Source: Streptomyces sp. SID4985 (GTDB taxonomy: Bacteria > Actinomycetota > Actinomycetes > Streptomycetales > Streptomycetaceae). Taken from it: a stretch of 53,194 nucleotides of DNA. The position numbers and the translations under genes were made by a program. This document shows positions 33,970-42,817 of the stretch, piece by piece. The stretch spans positions 1-53,194 of the forward strand of contig NZ_WWIR01000043.1 of assembly GCF_009863025.1 (NCBI RefSeq). Reading direction: 5' to 3'. Each line of letters opens with the position of its first letter. Positions within the stretch are counted from its first letter, which is position 1. The notes beneath the pieces are model-generated. The model searched no databases and was not told the origin of the DNA. It saw only the letters and a program-made list of their open reading frames with translations.

Positions 33970-36540
33970 GTGCAGTTTCGCGTCCTGGGGCCTCTGGAGG
34001 CTTTGGACGATGGTTGTTCTCTCAGCCTGGGAGGCACGAAGCAGCGGGCCACGCTCGGATACCTGCTCCTGCAGGCCAACCGGGTGGTGCCGACCAGCCA
34101 GCTGCTCGACGCCCTGTGGGCTGTCGACGACGCGCCGACCTCGGCGCGCAAGATCCTGCAGAACGCCGTCTGGGGCCTGCGCAGGGCCCTCACTCCGCCG
34201 GGCGGGGGTGCGCGGGCACCCCTGGTGACCCAGCCGCCCGGCTACAAACTGACCGTCGACTCCGACGACGTCGACCTCTACCGTTTCCAGACCATGGCCG
34301 AGCGCGGCCGTGAGGCCCTGACCTCGGGCCGCTCCGAGGCCGCCGCGGCGCTGCTGCGCGAGGCGCTCGAACTGTGGCGCGGCCCCGTCCTGTCCGACCT
34401 GGTCGAGTCCGGCATCGCCTGGCCCGAGCTGTCCGCCGTGCAGAACGCCCGGCTGAACGCCATGGAGGACTACTTCGACGCGGAACTCGCGCTGGGCCGC
34501 CACCACGCGGTGCTGGGCGAGCTGGAGGCCATGGTCGAGGACACCGCGCTGCGGGAGCGCTCCAGCGGGCAGCTCATGATCGCCCTGTACCGCAGCGGCC
34601 GCCAGGCCGACGCCCTCAACGTCTACAGCCGCGTACGCGCGGTGCTCGTGGAGGAACTCGGACTCGAACCCGGCCGCGAACTCCAGACCCTGCAACAGGC
34701 GATCCTGAACCACGACCCCCGCCTGAACGTACCGGCGGCGCCGGGAGCGCGGGAGCCGTACGCGGAACCCCCGAGGGAGGGCATACGCACGGGCCCTTCC
34801 CGGCTCGCCCCCGCCGGACCCTCCGCCCTGCTGGCCGCCTCGCTGACCGCGGCCCCGTCCGGCCGGACCCCGACAGCGTTGTCCGGCCCGCGCGACGTAC
34901 GGACGGACCACCGTCCCGACGTACGGACGGACCACCGTCCCGACGTACGGACGGACGGCCGTCCCGATGTGCGCGGGGACGACCGTCCCGTGGAGCCGGT
35001 GGTCCCGGCTCCCGCCGTCGCGGCGCTCGTGCCCGCCCCCGACCCCGCGACGGTGGGCGACGTGGCGATGGCCGGGAACCGGCGGCGCGGTGCGTCGGCC
35101 GGACCGGGCGGCGACGCGGCCGAACGACGGCAGGTCAGCGTCCTGCTGATGCGCGCCCAGGTCGACACCAGCGCCGTGGACGGCGACGCCGAGGCCGCCG
35201 ACGAACTGCTGGAGTCGGTGTCACGGTGGGTGCACCAGAACATCGAGTACTTCGGTGGCAGGGTCACCGCGGCGATCGGCTCGATCCTGATGGCGCTGTT
35301 CGACGCCGGTGAGGACGGCGGCGACGACGCCGAGCGGGCGGTGCTCGCCGCGCTCGCGACCCGGGACGGCCTCCACTCCGCCGTCCTCCCGGGCGCCCCC
35401 GACGGCGGCGGACTGTCCTTCCGGGCCGCCGTCGCCACCGGCGAGGCCGTCCTGCGCTACCGGCCCGGCGACCTCGAACAGCCCTCGTCCATCACCGGAA
35501 AGCTGCTGAACACCTGCGACTCGCTGCTCTCCCGCGCGCAGGCCGGGGAGATCCGCGCCTGCGACGGCACCCGCACGGCCACCGAGACCATGATCGGCTA
35601 CCAGCCCCTGCCAGAAGGGGACGGCAGCGGGCAGTGGGCCGTGCAGGGCATCCAGCGGGAGTACGTCGGAACGCTCAGGACGCCCACCGTGGAGCGGGAG
35701 TTCGAGCTGTCGCTGCTGACCGAACTGCTGGAGCGGACCCGGTATCGCGGGACCCCGCACGTCGTGACCGTCCTCGGCGATCCCGGCATCGGCAAGACAC
35801 GCTTCCTCACCGAGTTCGGGCGTACGGTCAAGGACCGCGCCCATGTGGCCAGCGTGAGCGTGTGCCGTGCACGGCGCTCCGGCACCGACGGCGTCTTCGG
35901 GATCCAGCAACAGCTGGTGCGCGCCCTGTGCGGCATCGAGGCCGGTGACGTCCTCCCGGTCGCCCGGGAGAAACTCGTGCTCGCTCTGGGCCGGCTGGTC
36001 GAGGAGGAGCGGATGCCGAGACTGCTCGAGTGCCTGCACCAGTTCGTCGACCCCGGCGCCGAGTCCCCCGTACGCCTGACCCACACGGGCGACGAACTGG
36101 CCGCCTGGCGCCGGTTCCTGGAGCACGCCACGCTGGAGCGGCCGCTCGTCCTGCTCGTCGACGACCTGCACGGTGCCGACGACGCCGTGCTGAACTTCGT
36201 CGCGGGCCTGGCGGACTTCTCCGGCGTACCGCTCCTCGTGGTGGCCACGGCCCGGCCCGAGCTGCTCCAGCTGCGCCCGGAATGGGGCGGCGGCAAGCGG
36301 CATGTCACTACGCTCACCCTGGACCCGCTGTCGGACGCCGCCGTGGACCAGCTGCTCGACAGTCTGCTGCCCGACGACGTGCGGACGGAGGCGAAGGACC
36401 CGGCCAAGTGGCTCCGCAGGGCGCTGCGGGTGCGCCTGGGCGGGCGTCAGGACGACCGGCGGCGCTACATCCGCTCACTGCTGCGCATCCAGCCGCCCCG
36501 GGGATTCCGCCCCGGGATGCCCTGTCCGCTGGCGGGCTGA
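33970..36540 (+). CDS. Large SARP-family activator with degenerate cyclase-like and AAA ATPase domains
   Basis: An 856-aa regulator. Residues about 1-95 are the OmpR-type winged helix (V-Q-F-R-V-L-G-P-L-E-A-L) and about 96-245 the bacterial transcriptional activation domain (L-Y-R-F-Q-T-M, ending V-L-V-E-E-L-G-L-E-P-G). A Pro/Ala linker holds four D-V-R-T-D-x-R-P repeats. About 385-560 resembles a nucleotide-cyclase fold lacking clear catalytic residues. An ATPase domain follows with Walker A G-D-P-G-I-G-K-T near 603 and Walker B V-L-L-V-D-D-L-H near 728. No C-terminal TPR block is present, unlike AfsR. GTG 33970 follows tagggggagct and gives the canonical start. It is the only SARP in the window and the likely activator of the cluster via the TTACCGC boxes. 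Confidence 0.9.
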   Translation: MQFRVLGPLEALDDGCSLSLGGTKQRATLGYLLLQANRVVPTSQLLDALWAVDDAPTSARKILQNAVWGLRRALTPPGGGARAPLVTQPPGYKLTVDSDDVDLYRFQTMAERGREALTSGRSEAAAALLREALELWRGPVLSDLVESGIAWPELSAVQNARLNAMEDYFDAELALGRHHAVLGELEAMVEDTALRERSSGQLMIALYRSGRQADALNVYSRVRAVLVEELGLEPGRELQTLQQAILNHDPRLNVPAAPGAREPYAEPPREGIRTGPSRLAPAGPSALLAASLTAAPSGRTPTALSGPRDVRTDHRPDVRTDHRPDVRTDGRPDVRGDDRPVEPVVPAPAVAALVPAPDPATVGDVAMAGNRRRGASAGPGGDAAERRQVSVLLMRAQVDTSAVDGDAEAADELLESVSRWVHQNIEYFGGRVTAAIGSILMALFDAGEDGGDDAERAVLAALATRDGLHSAVLPGAPDGGGLSFRAAVATGEAVLRYRPGDLEQPSSITGKLLNTCDSLLSRAQAGEIRACDGTRTATETMIGYQPLPEGDGSGQWAVQGIQREYVGTLRTPTVEREFELSLLTELLERTRYRGTPHVVTVLGDPGIGKTRFLTEFGRTVKDRAHVASVSVCRARRSGTDGVFGIQQQLVRALCGIEAGDVLPVAREKLVLALGRLVEEERMPRLLECLHQFVDPGAESPVRLTHTGDELAAWRRFLEHATLERPLVLLVDDLHGADDAVLNFVAGLADFSGVPLLVVATARPELLQLRPEWGGGKRHVTTLTLDPLSDAAVDQLLDSLLPDDVRTEAKDPAKWLRRALRVRLGGRQDDRRRYIRSLLRIQPPRGFRPGMPCPLAG
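34894..34989 (+). repeat. Coding minisatellite: four 24-bp repeats in the SARP gene
   Basis: Four tandem 24-bp units of the type gacgtacggacggacc... encode D-V-R-T-D-H-R-P twice, then two diverged copies. The first two are identical in DNA. They extend the linker between the activation domain and the cyclase-like domain and could vary in number between strains. Confidence 0.85.
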
Positions 36541-36564
36541 CCGCTCCCGCCGGTCACCGCCTTC

Positions 36565-36610
36565 CGGCCGACCGCCCCGCGCGAGCTGCTCGCCGCGGGG
36601 TGGTCGGCCG
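36565..36610 (+). terminator. Terminator of the SARP gene
   Basis: Bases 36565-36581 pair with 36594-36610 over 17 positions (one G-U) around a 12-base loop, 25 bp past the SARP stop. G-rich imperfect repeats of gttgcggtcc-gggttcgg follow up to about 36700. Confidence 0.75.
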
Positions 36611-36770
36611 GGTGGGGCGTGCGGGGCGGTCGTGCGGGCGGTCCGAGGGTTGCGGTCCAGGGTTCGGGACGGGGGTTGCGGTCCGGGGTTCGGTCCGGGG
36701 GTGTGGTGCGTACGCCGCCCAGCCCGGGTGTCTTCGCCCGCGGGCCGAGCGGTGTGCGCGATGTGCGCGG

Positions 36771-37133
36771 TCAGACCTTGGCGGCCTTGGCCGCCACGGG
36801 CTCGCGCTCCTCCCGGGGCGCGAGATGCTCCCGGCCCCAGGCACCGAGGGGTTCGAGCGCCTCGTTGAGGGCCACCCCCGTGGGGGTCAGCGAGTACTCC
36901 ACCCGCAGCGGCGCCTGGTCGAACGTCGTCCGCAGCACGATCCCGTCGGCCTCCAGCTCGCGCAGTTGCTGGATCAGCACTTTCTCGCTCACTCCCGGAA
37001 CGAGCCGTTTCAACGCCCCGAATCGGTGGGGCTGGTGACGCAGAGCCCAGAGGATGAGAACTTTCCACTTGCCGCTGATGACTTCCATCGCGGCGTCCAG
37101 GCCGCAGAAGGCCGGCCGTGCCCTCACGCTCAT
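36771..37133 (-). CDS. HxlR-family (DUF24) transcriptional regulator
   Basis: A 120-aa winged-helix protein with the HxlR pattern: F-C-G-L-D-A-A-M-E-V-I-S-G-K-W-K-V-L-I-L-W-A-L, then R-F-G-A-L-K-R-L-V-P-G-V-S-E-K-V-L-I-Q-Q-L-R-E-L and Y-S-L-T-P-T-G-V-A-L. C10 sits where HxlR/YodB-type proteins carry a redox- or aldehyde/quinone-sensing cysteine. Such regulators often control oxidoreductases. The ATG at 37133 follows aggggtggga. It converges with the SARP gene and lies within the cluster; targets may include the SDR/P450 promoter, whose palindrome TTACCTGGAGGTAA fits a dimeric regulator. This is inference. Confidence 0.88.
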   Translation of the reverse strand: MSVRARPAFCGLDAAMEVISGKWKVLILWALRHQPHRFGALKRLVPGVSEKVLIQQLRELEADGIVLRTTFDQAPLRVEYSLTPTGVALNEALEPLGAWGREHLAPREEREPVAAKAAKV

Positions 37134-37316
37134 TTTCCCACCCCTGCCTCCGTCTCAGGCGGCCGTTCATGTGCAGGTGAAGCCAGAACCGCCAGAGTAA
37201 CGCAGAGCCTCGCCCGAACGAGTGCGGGCCCGTTGTAACAAGCCCTTAACTGGCCGAAAAACAACGGTGGTCGACCGTGTCATCCGGTGTGCCGCGCGAG
37301 GGAGAATGCCGGACCG

Positions 37317-38933
37317 TCACACGCCGAACAACGCCTGTTCGTTCTGTTCCCGCAGTACGGCGCACAGCTCGCGCAGCGCCGCCTCCAGACGGTCCACCTC
37401 GGCGTCGGTCAGCAGGACCGACGGTTCGAAGCGAAGGGTGTCGACCGCGCTTGCCGTCGGGAACGTGCGAACGCGGTGCACGCGGAACAGATAGCCGGAG
37501 AGGGCGTAGCCGAAGATGCCCGCGGCGGCCGCGTCCCGGATCCCGGTGGCCGCCGAACCGGACTGGTCGTGGAACTCCAGCCCCAGCATCAGGCCCCTGC
37601 CCCGCACGTCCTTGACGACATCGGGGAACTCCGCGCGCAGCGACTCGAACAGCGACAGCAGCCGCTCCCCCCACTTTCCGGCCAGCCGGTACGCCTCGCC
37701 GTCACCGGCCTCGAGCAGTTCCAGGGTCTTGAGGGCGAGCGTGTTGGAGAACGTGTCCTTGGCGAAGGTCGAACTGTGCACGAGCTCGAAGTCCTTGCGG
37801 TACCGGCTCTCCCGCACCAGCGTCACCGCGGCCTTGGCGATCCCGCCGCCCAGCCCCTTGGCCAGCGTGTAGTAGTCGGCCCGCAGACCGATGAGCGAGC
37901 TGGCGAAGAACGCCCCGGTGCGGCCCATACCGCTCTGAATCTCGTCCACGACGACCGGGCAGCCGACGGAGTCACTGGCCCGCCGCACCGCCCGGGCCAT
38001 CTCGGGGGAGACCAGGTGAATGCCGCCCTCACCCTGGACCACCTCCAGCACGAACGCGGCGAAGACCGGGAACGGCCGCTCCACCAGGCGTACTTCGCCG
38101 TCCTCGACGACCACGTCCAGCACGGTGGCCCGCTCCTCCTCGGTCAGCTTCGCCACGGCCTGCGGCTGGTCGAAGGGCAGGAAGCGGGCCTGCGCGGCCA
38201 TGCCCGCGAACGGCAGCCGGAACGCGGCGTTGTGCGTCAACTGGACACTGCCCGCGAGCTTTCCGTGGAACCCGCCCTCCAGCGTGAGGAACACCGGTGG
38301 CCTGGCCGCCTGTTCGGCATTGCGCCGCAGGACCACGGCCACCAGGTCCTCGAAGACGTCCAGGCTCCGCGCGTCCGTACCGGGCGTGTCCGTACCCCGC
38401 GCGTCCGCTTCGAGGGTGACCGAGCGCAGGGCACCAGCTGCCACCGTCGCCCGTTTGGCGGCCACCGCCTCCCGCGCCTCGGCGATGTGCACGGCGACCT
38501 CCGCCTCCAGTGCCCGCACCTTCAGCACCCGGTCGAACTCCGCGTGCTTCAGTGCCACTTCGACCGACTCGGCACCGCTGTTGGAGAACACCGCGTAGTA
38601 CGGCTCGGAGTCGGCGAACTCCCGCCGGAGGATTCGGTTCAGGGCCGCGGCGACCTCGCTCGCCGCGGTCTGCCGCGAGGCCTGCGCCAGCACGGGCCTG
38701 CCCGAGTCGAGGAACTCCCTTGCGGCAGCAACGATCTCGGGGTGGTTGTGGCCCAGTATCAGCGCGCCGTATCCGCCGGCGTAGTCGAGGACCGGAATCT
38801 CCTGACCGCTCCCGTCGCGGAAGAAGAGCGTATTGCCCTCCGCGCGCACATACTCCACGTCGATTCCCAGGAACTCCAGGAATCCGAGCATCTGCGGTTC
38901 CGCGAGTTCGACTTCGGGCGAAGGAGAGTTCAT
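37317..38933 (-). CDS. Class III PLP-dependent aminotransferase with an internal insertion
   Basis: A 538-aa fold-type I aminotransferase of the acetylornithine/omega-transaminase class. PLP lysine K359 lies in L-A-K-G-L-G-G-G; other motifs are F-S-N-S-G-A-E-S-V-E, L-E-G-G-F-H-G-K and V-V-V-D-E-I-Q-S-G-M-G-R-T-G. It is longer than usual (about 430 aa) because residues about 130-210, before the F-H-G-K block, hold an Ala/Arg/Glu-rich insertion. ATG 38933 has aagggg five bases upstream; the frame opens earlier at 39173. It probably transfers an amino group to a polyketide- or fatty-acid-derived aldehyde or ketone in the cluster. The donor and acceptor are unknown. Confidence 0.88.
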   Translation of the reverse strand: MNSPSPEVELAEPQMLGFLEFLGIDVEYVRAEGNTLFFRDGSGQEIPVLDYAGGYGALILGHNHPEIVAAAREFLDSGRPVLAQASRQTAASEVAAALNRILRREFADSEPYYAVFSNSGAESVEVALKHAEFDRVLKVRALEAEVAVHIAEAREAVAAKRATVAAGALRSVTLEADARGTDTPGTDARSLDVFEDLVAVVLRRNAEQAARPPVFLTLEGGFHGKLAGSVQLTHNAAFRLPFAGMAAQARFLPFDQPQAVAKLTEEERATVLDVVVEDGEVRLVERPFPVFAAFVLEVVQGEGGIHLVSPEMARAVRRASDSVGCPVVVDEIQSGMGRTGAFFASSLIGLRADYYTLAKGLGGGIAKAAVTLVRESRYRKDFELVHSSTFAKDTFSNTLALKTLELLEAGDGEAYRLAGKWGERLLSLFESLRAEFPDVVKDVRGRGLMLGLEFHDQSGSAATGIRDAAAAGIFGYALSGYLFRVHRVRTFPTASAVDTLRFEPSVLLTDAEVDRLEAALRELCAVLREQNEQALFGV

Positions 38934-39045
38934 GTCGGCCCCTTTTCCGTCGTGAGTGTCCTCAGGGACATGGCGGTCGGTCGCGCCGAGAAATCCGGCA
39001 TATCGAGGCGACCTTACGGGAGAAGGGCGGAAGCGTTGCCAGCGC

Positions 39046-39063
39046 GCGGTCATGAGACGGTAA
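39046..39063 (-). promoter_or_regulatory. SARP box C: TTACCGT-CTCA-TGACCGC upstream of the aminotransferase
   Basis: A minus-strand 7-4-7 direct repeat, 113-130 bp from the start at 38933, matching box A at 13 of 14 heptamer positions. A weaker plus-strand candidate (TTAGTGC-GGGA-TGACCTG, 39085-39102) faces the flavin reductase gene. Confidence 0.7.
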
Positions 39064-39206
39064 ACGCCCTTGCGGCGACGGAGGTTAGTGCGGGATGACC
39101 TGCGAATGGAGGGGCACCCGGATCCCGCGGATAAGTTGTCGTGGACTCTGTTCAGGATTTCGGGCGAGGACACCGGCCGCGAACGCGCGAACGACGGGAG
39201 AACGCA

Positions 39207-39728
39207 ATGTCCGATCAGGGGCCCTCGACATCCATGGTGGTGCCCGCTTCACTGCGCGAGGCCATGGCACGGTTCACCACCGGCGTCGTCGCACTCACCG
39301 TGGGCGGCGAGCACATGCACGGCATGACGGCCAACGCCTTCAGCTCGGTCTCGCTGGAACCCCCGCAGGTGCTGTGCTGCGTGGCCCACAGCGCCGTCAT
39401 GCACAAGGCGATCACGTCCGAGCGGCGGTTCGCCGTGTCCATCATGGGAGCGGACCAGGAGGGCCTGGCACGCCACTTCGCCGACAAGTCGCGCCCGCTC
39501 GGGCCGCCGCAGTTCGCCTCCGTCGACTGGCGGCCGGGCCCGCACACCGGCGCACCCCTGCTCGCGGGGGCGCTGGCCTGGCTGGAGTGCGAACTGGCCG
39601 ACTCGCACGACTCCGGCGACCACTCCATATTCATCGGCTCGGTACTGCACTCCCTGAGCGGGCCCGGCCGGCAGGGCCTGCTCTTCTTCGACGGCGGCTT
39701 CCACGCGGGAGTGACGGCCGGGCCCTGA
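39207..39728 (+). CDS. Flavin reductase (FMN/FAD-binding split-barrel), partner of a two-component monooxygenase
   Basis: A 173-aa flavin-reductase-like protein with the characteristic order R-E-A-M-A-R-F-T-T-G-V-V-A-L-T, M-T-A-N-A-F-S-S-V-S-L-E-P-P, then F-A-V-S-I-M-G-A-D-Q and a final G-P-G-R-Q-G-L-L-F-F-D-G-G. These enzymes reduce FMN or FAD with NAD(P)H and hand it to a separate oxygenase. The acyl-CoA-dehydrogenase-fold protein at 41355-42539 is the obvious partner. ATG 39207 has gggaga nearby. A perfect terminator follows. Confidence 0.88.
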   Translation: MSDQGPSTSMVVPASLREAMARFTTGVVALTVGGEHMHGMTANAFSSVSLEPPQVLCCVAHSAVMHKAITSERRFAVSIMGADQEGLARHFADKSRPLGPPQFASVDWRPGPHTGAPLLAGALAWLECELADSHDSGDHSIFIGSVLHSLSGPGRQGLLFFDGGFHAGVTAGP

Positions 39729-39770
39729 CGGAGGCCGCGGCGGACCCGCTGCCGAGGTCGGCATGAGAAA

Positions 39771-39805
39771 GGGCCGGTCCCCCAACCAGGTTGGGGGACC
39801 GGCCC
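39771..39805. terminator. Perfect bidirectional terminator between flavin reductase and amine oxidase
   Basis: A 16-bp perfect stem pairs gggccggtcccccaac (39771-39786) with 39790-39805 over a 3-base loop, between two convergent genes. Confidence 0.88.
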
Positions 39806-39828
39806 GTTCCCTTCCGCCACCGCGTCCG

Positions 39829-41298
39829 TCAGGAGACGGTGAGGCTCCGCGCCCCCTTCGTCATCTTGAGCACCTGCTGCGCGGCCCGCAGCCCCGACTC
39901 GATGGCACCCTCCACGAAGCCGACCCAGCCGGTGGCTATGTCACCGCTCGCGAACGACACGCGGCCCTGCGGCTGCTGGATCGCGGGCAGCTGGGCGATG
40001 AGCTGCCCCGGCCGCCGGAGCGCCCAGCCTCCCTGGGAATACGGGTCCTTGCCCCAGTCGTGCGCCAGCACTTCCAGCACCCGCACATCGGGCAGGAACT
40101 TCCGTACGGCGTCCTGCACCGCGCCGGTGTCGGCGCCGTCCAGGACGGGCAGGCTGTTGAAGCCGACCATGAGCTGGCCGCCGGTCACGTTCGCCTGGGA
40201 GAGCAGGGTGGTGAACGGACTGCCCTCCGCCCCGCGCGCCGCCACCCGGTCGGAGAGCCCGCTGACCTGCATCCACAGCTTGCCGCTGTAGGGCACCCCG
40301 ACGCCCTGGGTGGTGGCCGTCTGGTGCACATTCGGCAGTTCGGGGCGGAAGGTGATGCTCTTCCACACGTTCACCGGTACGGCGACCACGACGGCCCGTG
40401 CCTGGTAAACCTGCCCGGACCGCACGGTCACCTTGACCTTGCCGCCGTCGTCGGCCACCGAGACCACGGGCGAGTTCAGCCGCAGTGTGGCCCCCGCGTC
40501 GTTGAGCATGGCCTGCAGCAGCCCGGTCATGCCGCCCGCGAGGCGCTGGGACATGACGGCCTCGTACCCCGCCACGTTGTACCCGGCCAGCGACCACCAC
40601 TGGGCGAGGGCCGTGTAGGCGCCGGTGGCGCTGGAACCGCCCGAGTACCCGGCGGTCGTACCGCTGAGCCAGCTCTCGTCGTCGGCGGACAGCCGCAGCC
40701 GGTCGAGCCGGTCGCGCAGGGAGAGCCCGTCCGCCGCGGCGACCAGGTCCTTGCGGTACAGCGGATCGGTCGGGCGCGGGAAGAGGTCCTGGGCGCCCTC
40801 GAAGAGCCGGTTCATCAGGTCGCCGTACCGCGCGTCGACCTCGTCCGGCGGGAACTCCTTGAAGCCCCCGCCGGACGGCATGATCAGGCGGGTCGGCGGT
40901 GTGCCGGAGAGCGTGCCGATGCCGTACCGCTTCAGCTCCGCGTTGATCAGGGGCTGCGTCGGGCCGATCCACTGCGCGCCGATCTCGATCTGCTGGTCGA
41001 GGAAGGTGGAGGTGAAGGTGCGGCCGCCGATGCGGTCGCGCGCCTCCAGGATCAGCGGCCGCAGTCCCTTCGCCCGCAGCTCGCGGGCGGCGGTGACACC
41101 GGCGTAACCGGCGCCGATCACGATGACGTCGTAGACCGTGTCGGGTGCCTCGTCCCTGGGGGACACCAGGGACGAGGCGAACGCCGGTGCGGTCGCCGCC
41201 GGTACCGCGAGGGCCGTGAGGCCGCCCGCCTTGAGCACGGTACGACGCGGCAGCCTGCGGGGCGCCGAAGCGGTGGGCAGGCGTCTGTCTTTGGTCAC
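39829..41298 (-). CDS. Flavin monoamine-oxidase-like enzyme with a Tat-type signal
   Basis: A 489-aa FAD amine oxidase. The N-terminus R-R-L-P-R-R-T-V-L-K followed by a hydrophobic Ala-rich core ending A-P-A-F-A is a twin-arginine signal (R18-R19). The FAD fold follows (V-I-G-A-G-Y-A-G-V-T-A-A-R-E-L, G62-64; L-E-A-R-D-R-I-G-G-R), and the FAD-contacting C-terminal block is S-G-D-I-A-T-G-W-V-G-F-V-E-G-A-I. It oxidises amines or L-amino acids to imines. If the signal works, the enzyme acts outside the cytoplasm, which is unusual for an enzyme encoded within a PKS cluster. It follows the flavoprotein gene with a 56-bp gap and is probably co-transcribed. Confidence 0.88.
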   Translation of the reverse strand: MTKDRRLPTASAPRRLPRRTVLKAGGLTALAVPAATAPAFASSLVSPRDEAPDTVYDVIVIGAGYAGVTAARELRAKGLRPLILEARDRIGGRTFTSTFLDQQIEIGAQWIGPTQPLINAELKRYGIGTLSGTPPTRLIMPSGGGFKEFPPDEVDARYGDLMNRLFEGAQDLFPRPTDPLYRKDLVAAADGLSLRDRLDRLRLSADDESWLSGTTAGYSGGSSATGAYTALAQWWSLAGYNVAGYEAVMSQRLAGGMTGLLQAMLNDAGATLRLNSPVVSVADDGGKVKVTVRSGQVYQARAVVVAVPVNVWKSITFRPELPNVHQTATTQGVGVPYSGKLWMQVSGLSDRVAARGAEGSPFTTLLSQANVTGGQLMVGFNSLPVLDGADTGAVQDAVRKFLPDVRVLEVLAHDWGKDPYSQGGWALRRPGQLIAQLPAIQQPQGRVSFASGDIATGWVGFVEGAIESGLRAAQQVLKMTKGARSLTVS

Positions 41299-41354
41299 AT
41301 CGCATCCTTCGGTGTTGCACCCCCCGTACGCGAACGCCGGAAGGAGGGATCGGT

Positions 41355-42539
41355 CTAGAGCAGCGGAGTGTCGGGGTCGAGGCCGAGCAGGACGCGGCCG
41401 TGGACCTCGAGGCTGGAGGAGAGCAGGATCATTCCGTGCAGGGCGAGGCCCTGGATGTCGCGGTGGAACCGCTGGATGGGGACCCTGCGCTGGATCGCGG
41501 TGGCGCCGCTGGCGTTGTAGAGCACCTCCACCGCCTCCTTGGCCAGTTGCACCGCGTAGGCGCTGTGGCCGCGCACCGCCGCCCGCTCCTCCAGCGTGAG
41601 CTGCTCACCGGCGTCGGCGCGCCGCTGGAGGGTCTCGTACGTGCGGTGCATCAGGGCCTCGGCGGCGGCGATCTTCGCGTCCGCCGTGGCGACCTGGATC
41701 TGGGTGAGCGGGTGCTGGGCCTGGTCGGTCCAGGACGTGTAGGTGATGCCCCGGCCGGGCAGCCGCTCGACGAACGCGTCCAGGGCGCCCCGGGCCGCGC
41801 CGATCAGCGTGGCCACGCCCTGGGAGATGATGTAGCTGTACAGCCCGTACTCGCGGCCCGTGGGCTGCCAGTCCGCCGGGAGGTCCGCCAGCGCGGCCTC
41901 GAACGCGGCCGGGTCGGTCGGCACGACGCGGTGCGCCGGTACGAACACGTCGGTGGCCGTCGAGGTGGAGCTGCCGGTCGCGGCGACGGACGAGGTGTGC
42001 CAGTCGTCCTCGAGGGTGAACTCCCGCATCGGCACCATCGCGATCGCCTCTTCGACCGTGCCGTCGGGGTGGTGCACGAGAGAGGTGGCCACGTTCCACT
42101 GGGCGCCGCGGCAGCCGGAGTTGAACTTCCAGGAGCCGTTCAGGACGAAGCCGCCCTCGGCGGGCGTCAGCACGCCGGACGGCGTGAACCCACCGGAGAT
42201 GCGCACGTCGGGCGTCGCGAAGATCTCCTTCTGGATCTCCTCGGGGAACAGCGTGATCATCCAGGCGCTGGACACCCACACGCTGGCGATCCAGCTGGTG
42301 GACACGTCCGCGCGGGCGATCTCGGCAAGGACCGCGGCCTGGTCGGCGACCGAGAGCTCCAGGCCGCCGAAGATCTTCGGGGTGGCCATGCGGAACACAC
42401 CGGCCTCTTCGAGGAGCCGGAGGTTCTCCTCGGGCAGCCAGCGGCGGTCCTCCGCCTCCAGCCCGTTCTCCTTGAGCCTGGGGGCGATTTCTCGCACCGC
42501 ATCCACCAGGGATGCCACGTCGACTGCATGCGTCGGCAT
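41355..42539 (-). CDS. Acyl-CoA-dehydrogenase-fold flavin-dependent monooxygenase
   Basis: A 394-aa protein with an acyl-CoA dehydrogenase fold: an N-terminal helical part, W-I-A-S-V-W-V-S-S-A-W-M-I-T-L-F, a middle barrel with L-N-G-S-W-K-F-N-S-G-C, and a helical end with H-R-D-I-Q-G-L-A-L-H-G. The S-W-K-F-N-S-G form and lack of an obvious catalytic Glu resemble group D flavin monooxygenases, which hydroxylate carbon or oxidise amino nitrogen using reduced flavin. The start is ATG 42539 (aaggag, six-base spacing); the frame runs to 42605, but that region carries a SARP box. Together with the aminotransferase it raises the possibility of N-oxidation. Unproven. Confidence 0.8.
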   Translation of the reverse strand: MPTHAVDVASLVDAVREIAPRLKENGLEAEDRRWLPEENLRLLEEAGVFRMATPKIFGGLELSVADQAAVLAEIARADVSTSWIASVWVSSAWMITLFPEEIQKEIFATPDVRISGGFTPSGVLTPAEGGFVLNGSWKFNSGCRGAQWNVATSLVHHPDGTVEEAIAMVPMREFTLEDDWHTSSVAATGSSTSTATDVFVPAHRVVPTDPAAFEAALADLPADWQPTGREYGLYSYIISQGVATLIGAARGALDAFVERLPGRGITYTSWTDQAQHPLTQIQVATADAKIAAAEALMHRTYETLQRRADAGEQLTLEERAAVRGHSAYAVQLAKEAVEVLYNASGATAIQRRVPIQRFHRDIQGLALHGMILLSSSLEVHGRVLLGLDPDTPLL

Positions 42540-42597
42540 TGCCGTCTCCTTGTCCGTCAGGGGCAACACCGGCAGCCTGGCAGAGCGGACACGGAAC

Positions 42598-42615
42598 GCA
42601 GTCATGGCGCGGTAA
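42598..42615 (-). promoter_or_regulatory. SARP box B: TTACCGC-GCCA-TGACTGC upstream of the flavoprotein/amine-oxidase operon
   Basis: A minus-strand 7-4-7 repeat 59-76 bp from the start at 42539. The 18-mer GTCATGGCGCGGTAACCG (42601-42618 on plus) is identical to that at 32761-32778, 10 kb away. Confidence 0.75.
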
Positions 42616-42817
42616 CCGGCTGTTCTCGGCCGAAGTTCGGGCGCGGGGCGGAAAAGCGCGGGTACGGCCTTCGCCAGAGAGTCGCGCGTGCGGCCTTCAC
42701 CGAAAAGCCGGGTGCCCGGACGAATTCGGGATTCGTCCGGGCACCCGGTAATTCCGCTTCGCGGTCTTCGGCTCTCCGGCCGGGGTCAGGCATTCCCCCC
42801 GTGGAGCCGACGGAGCG

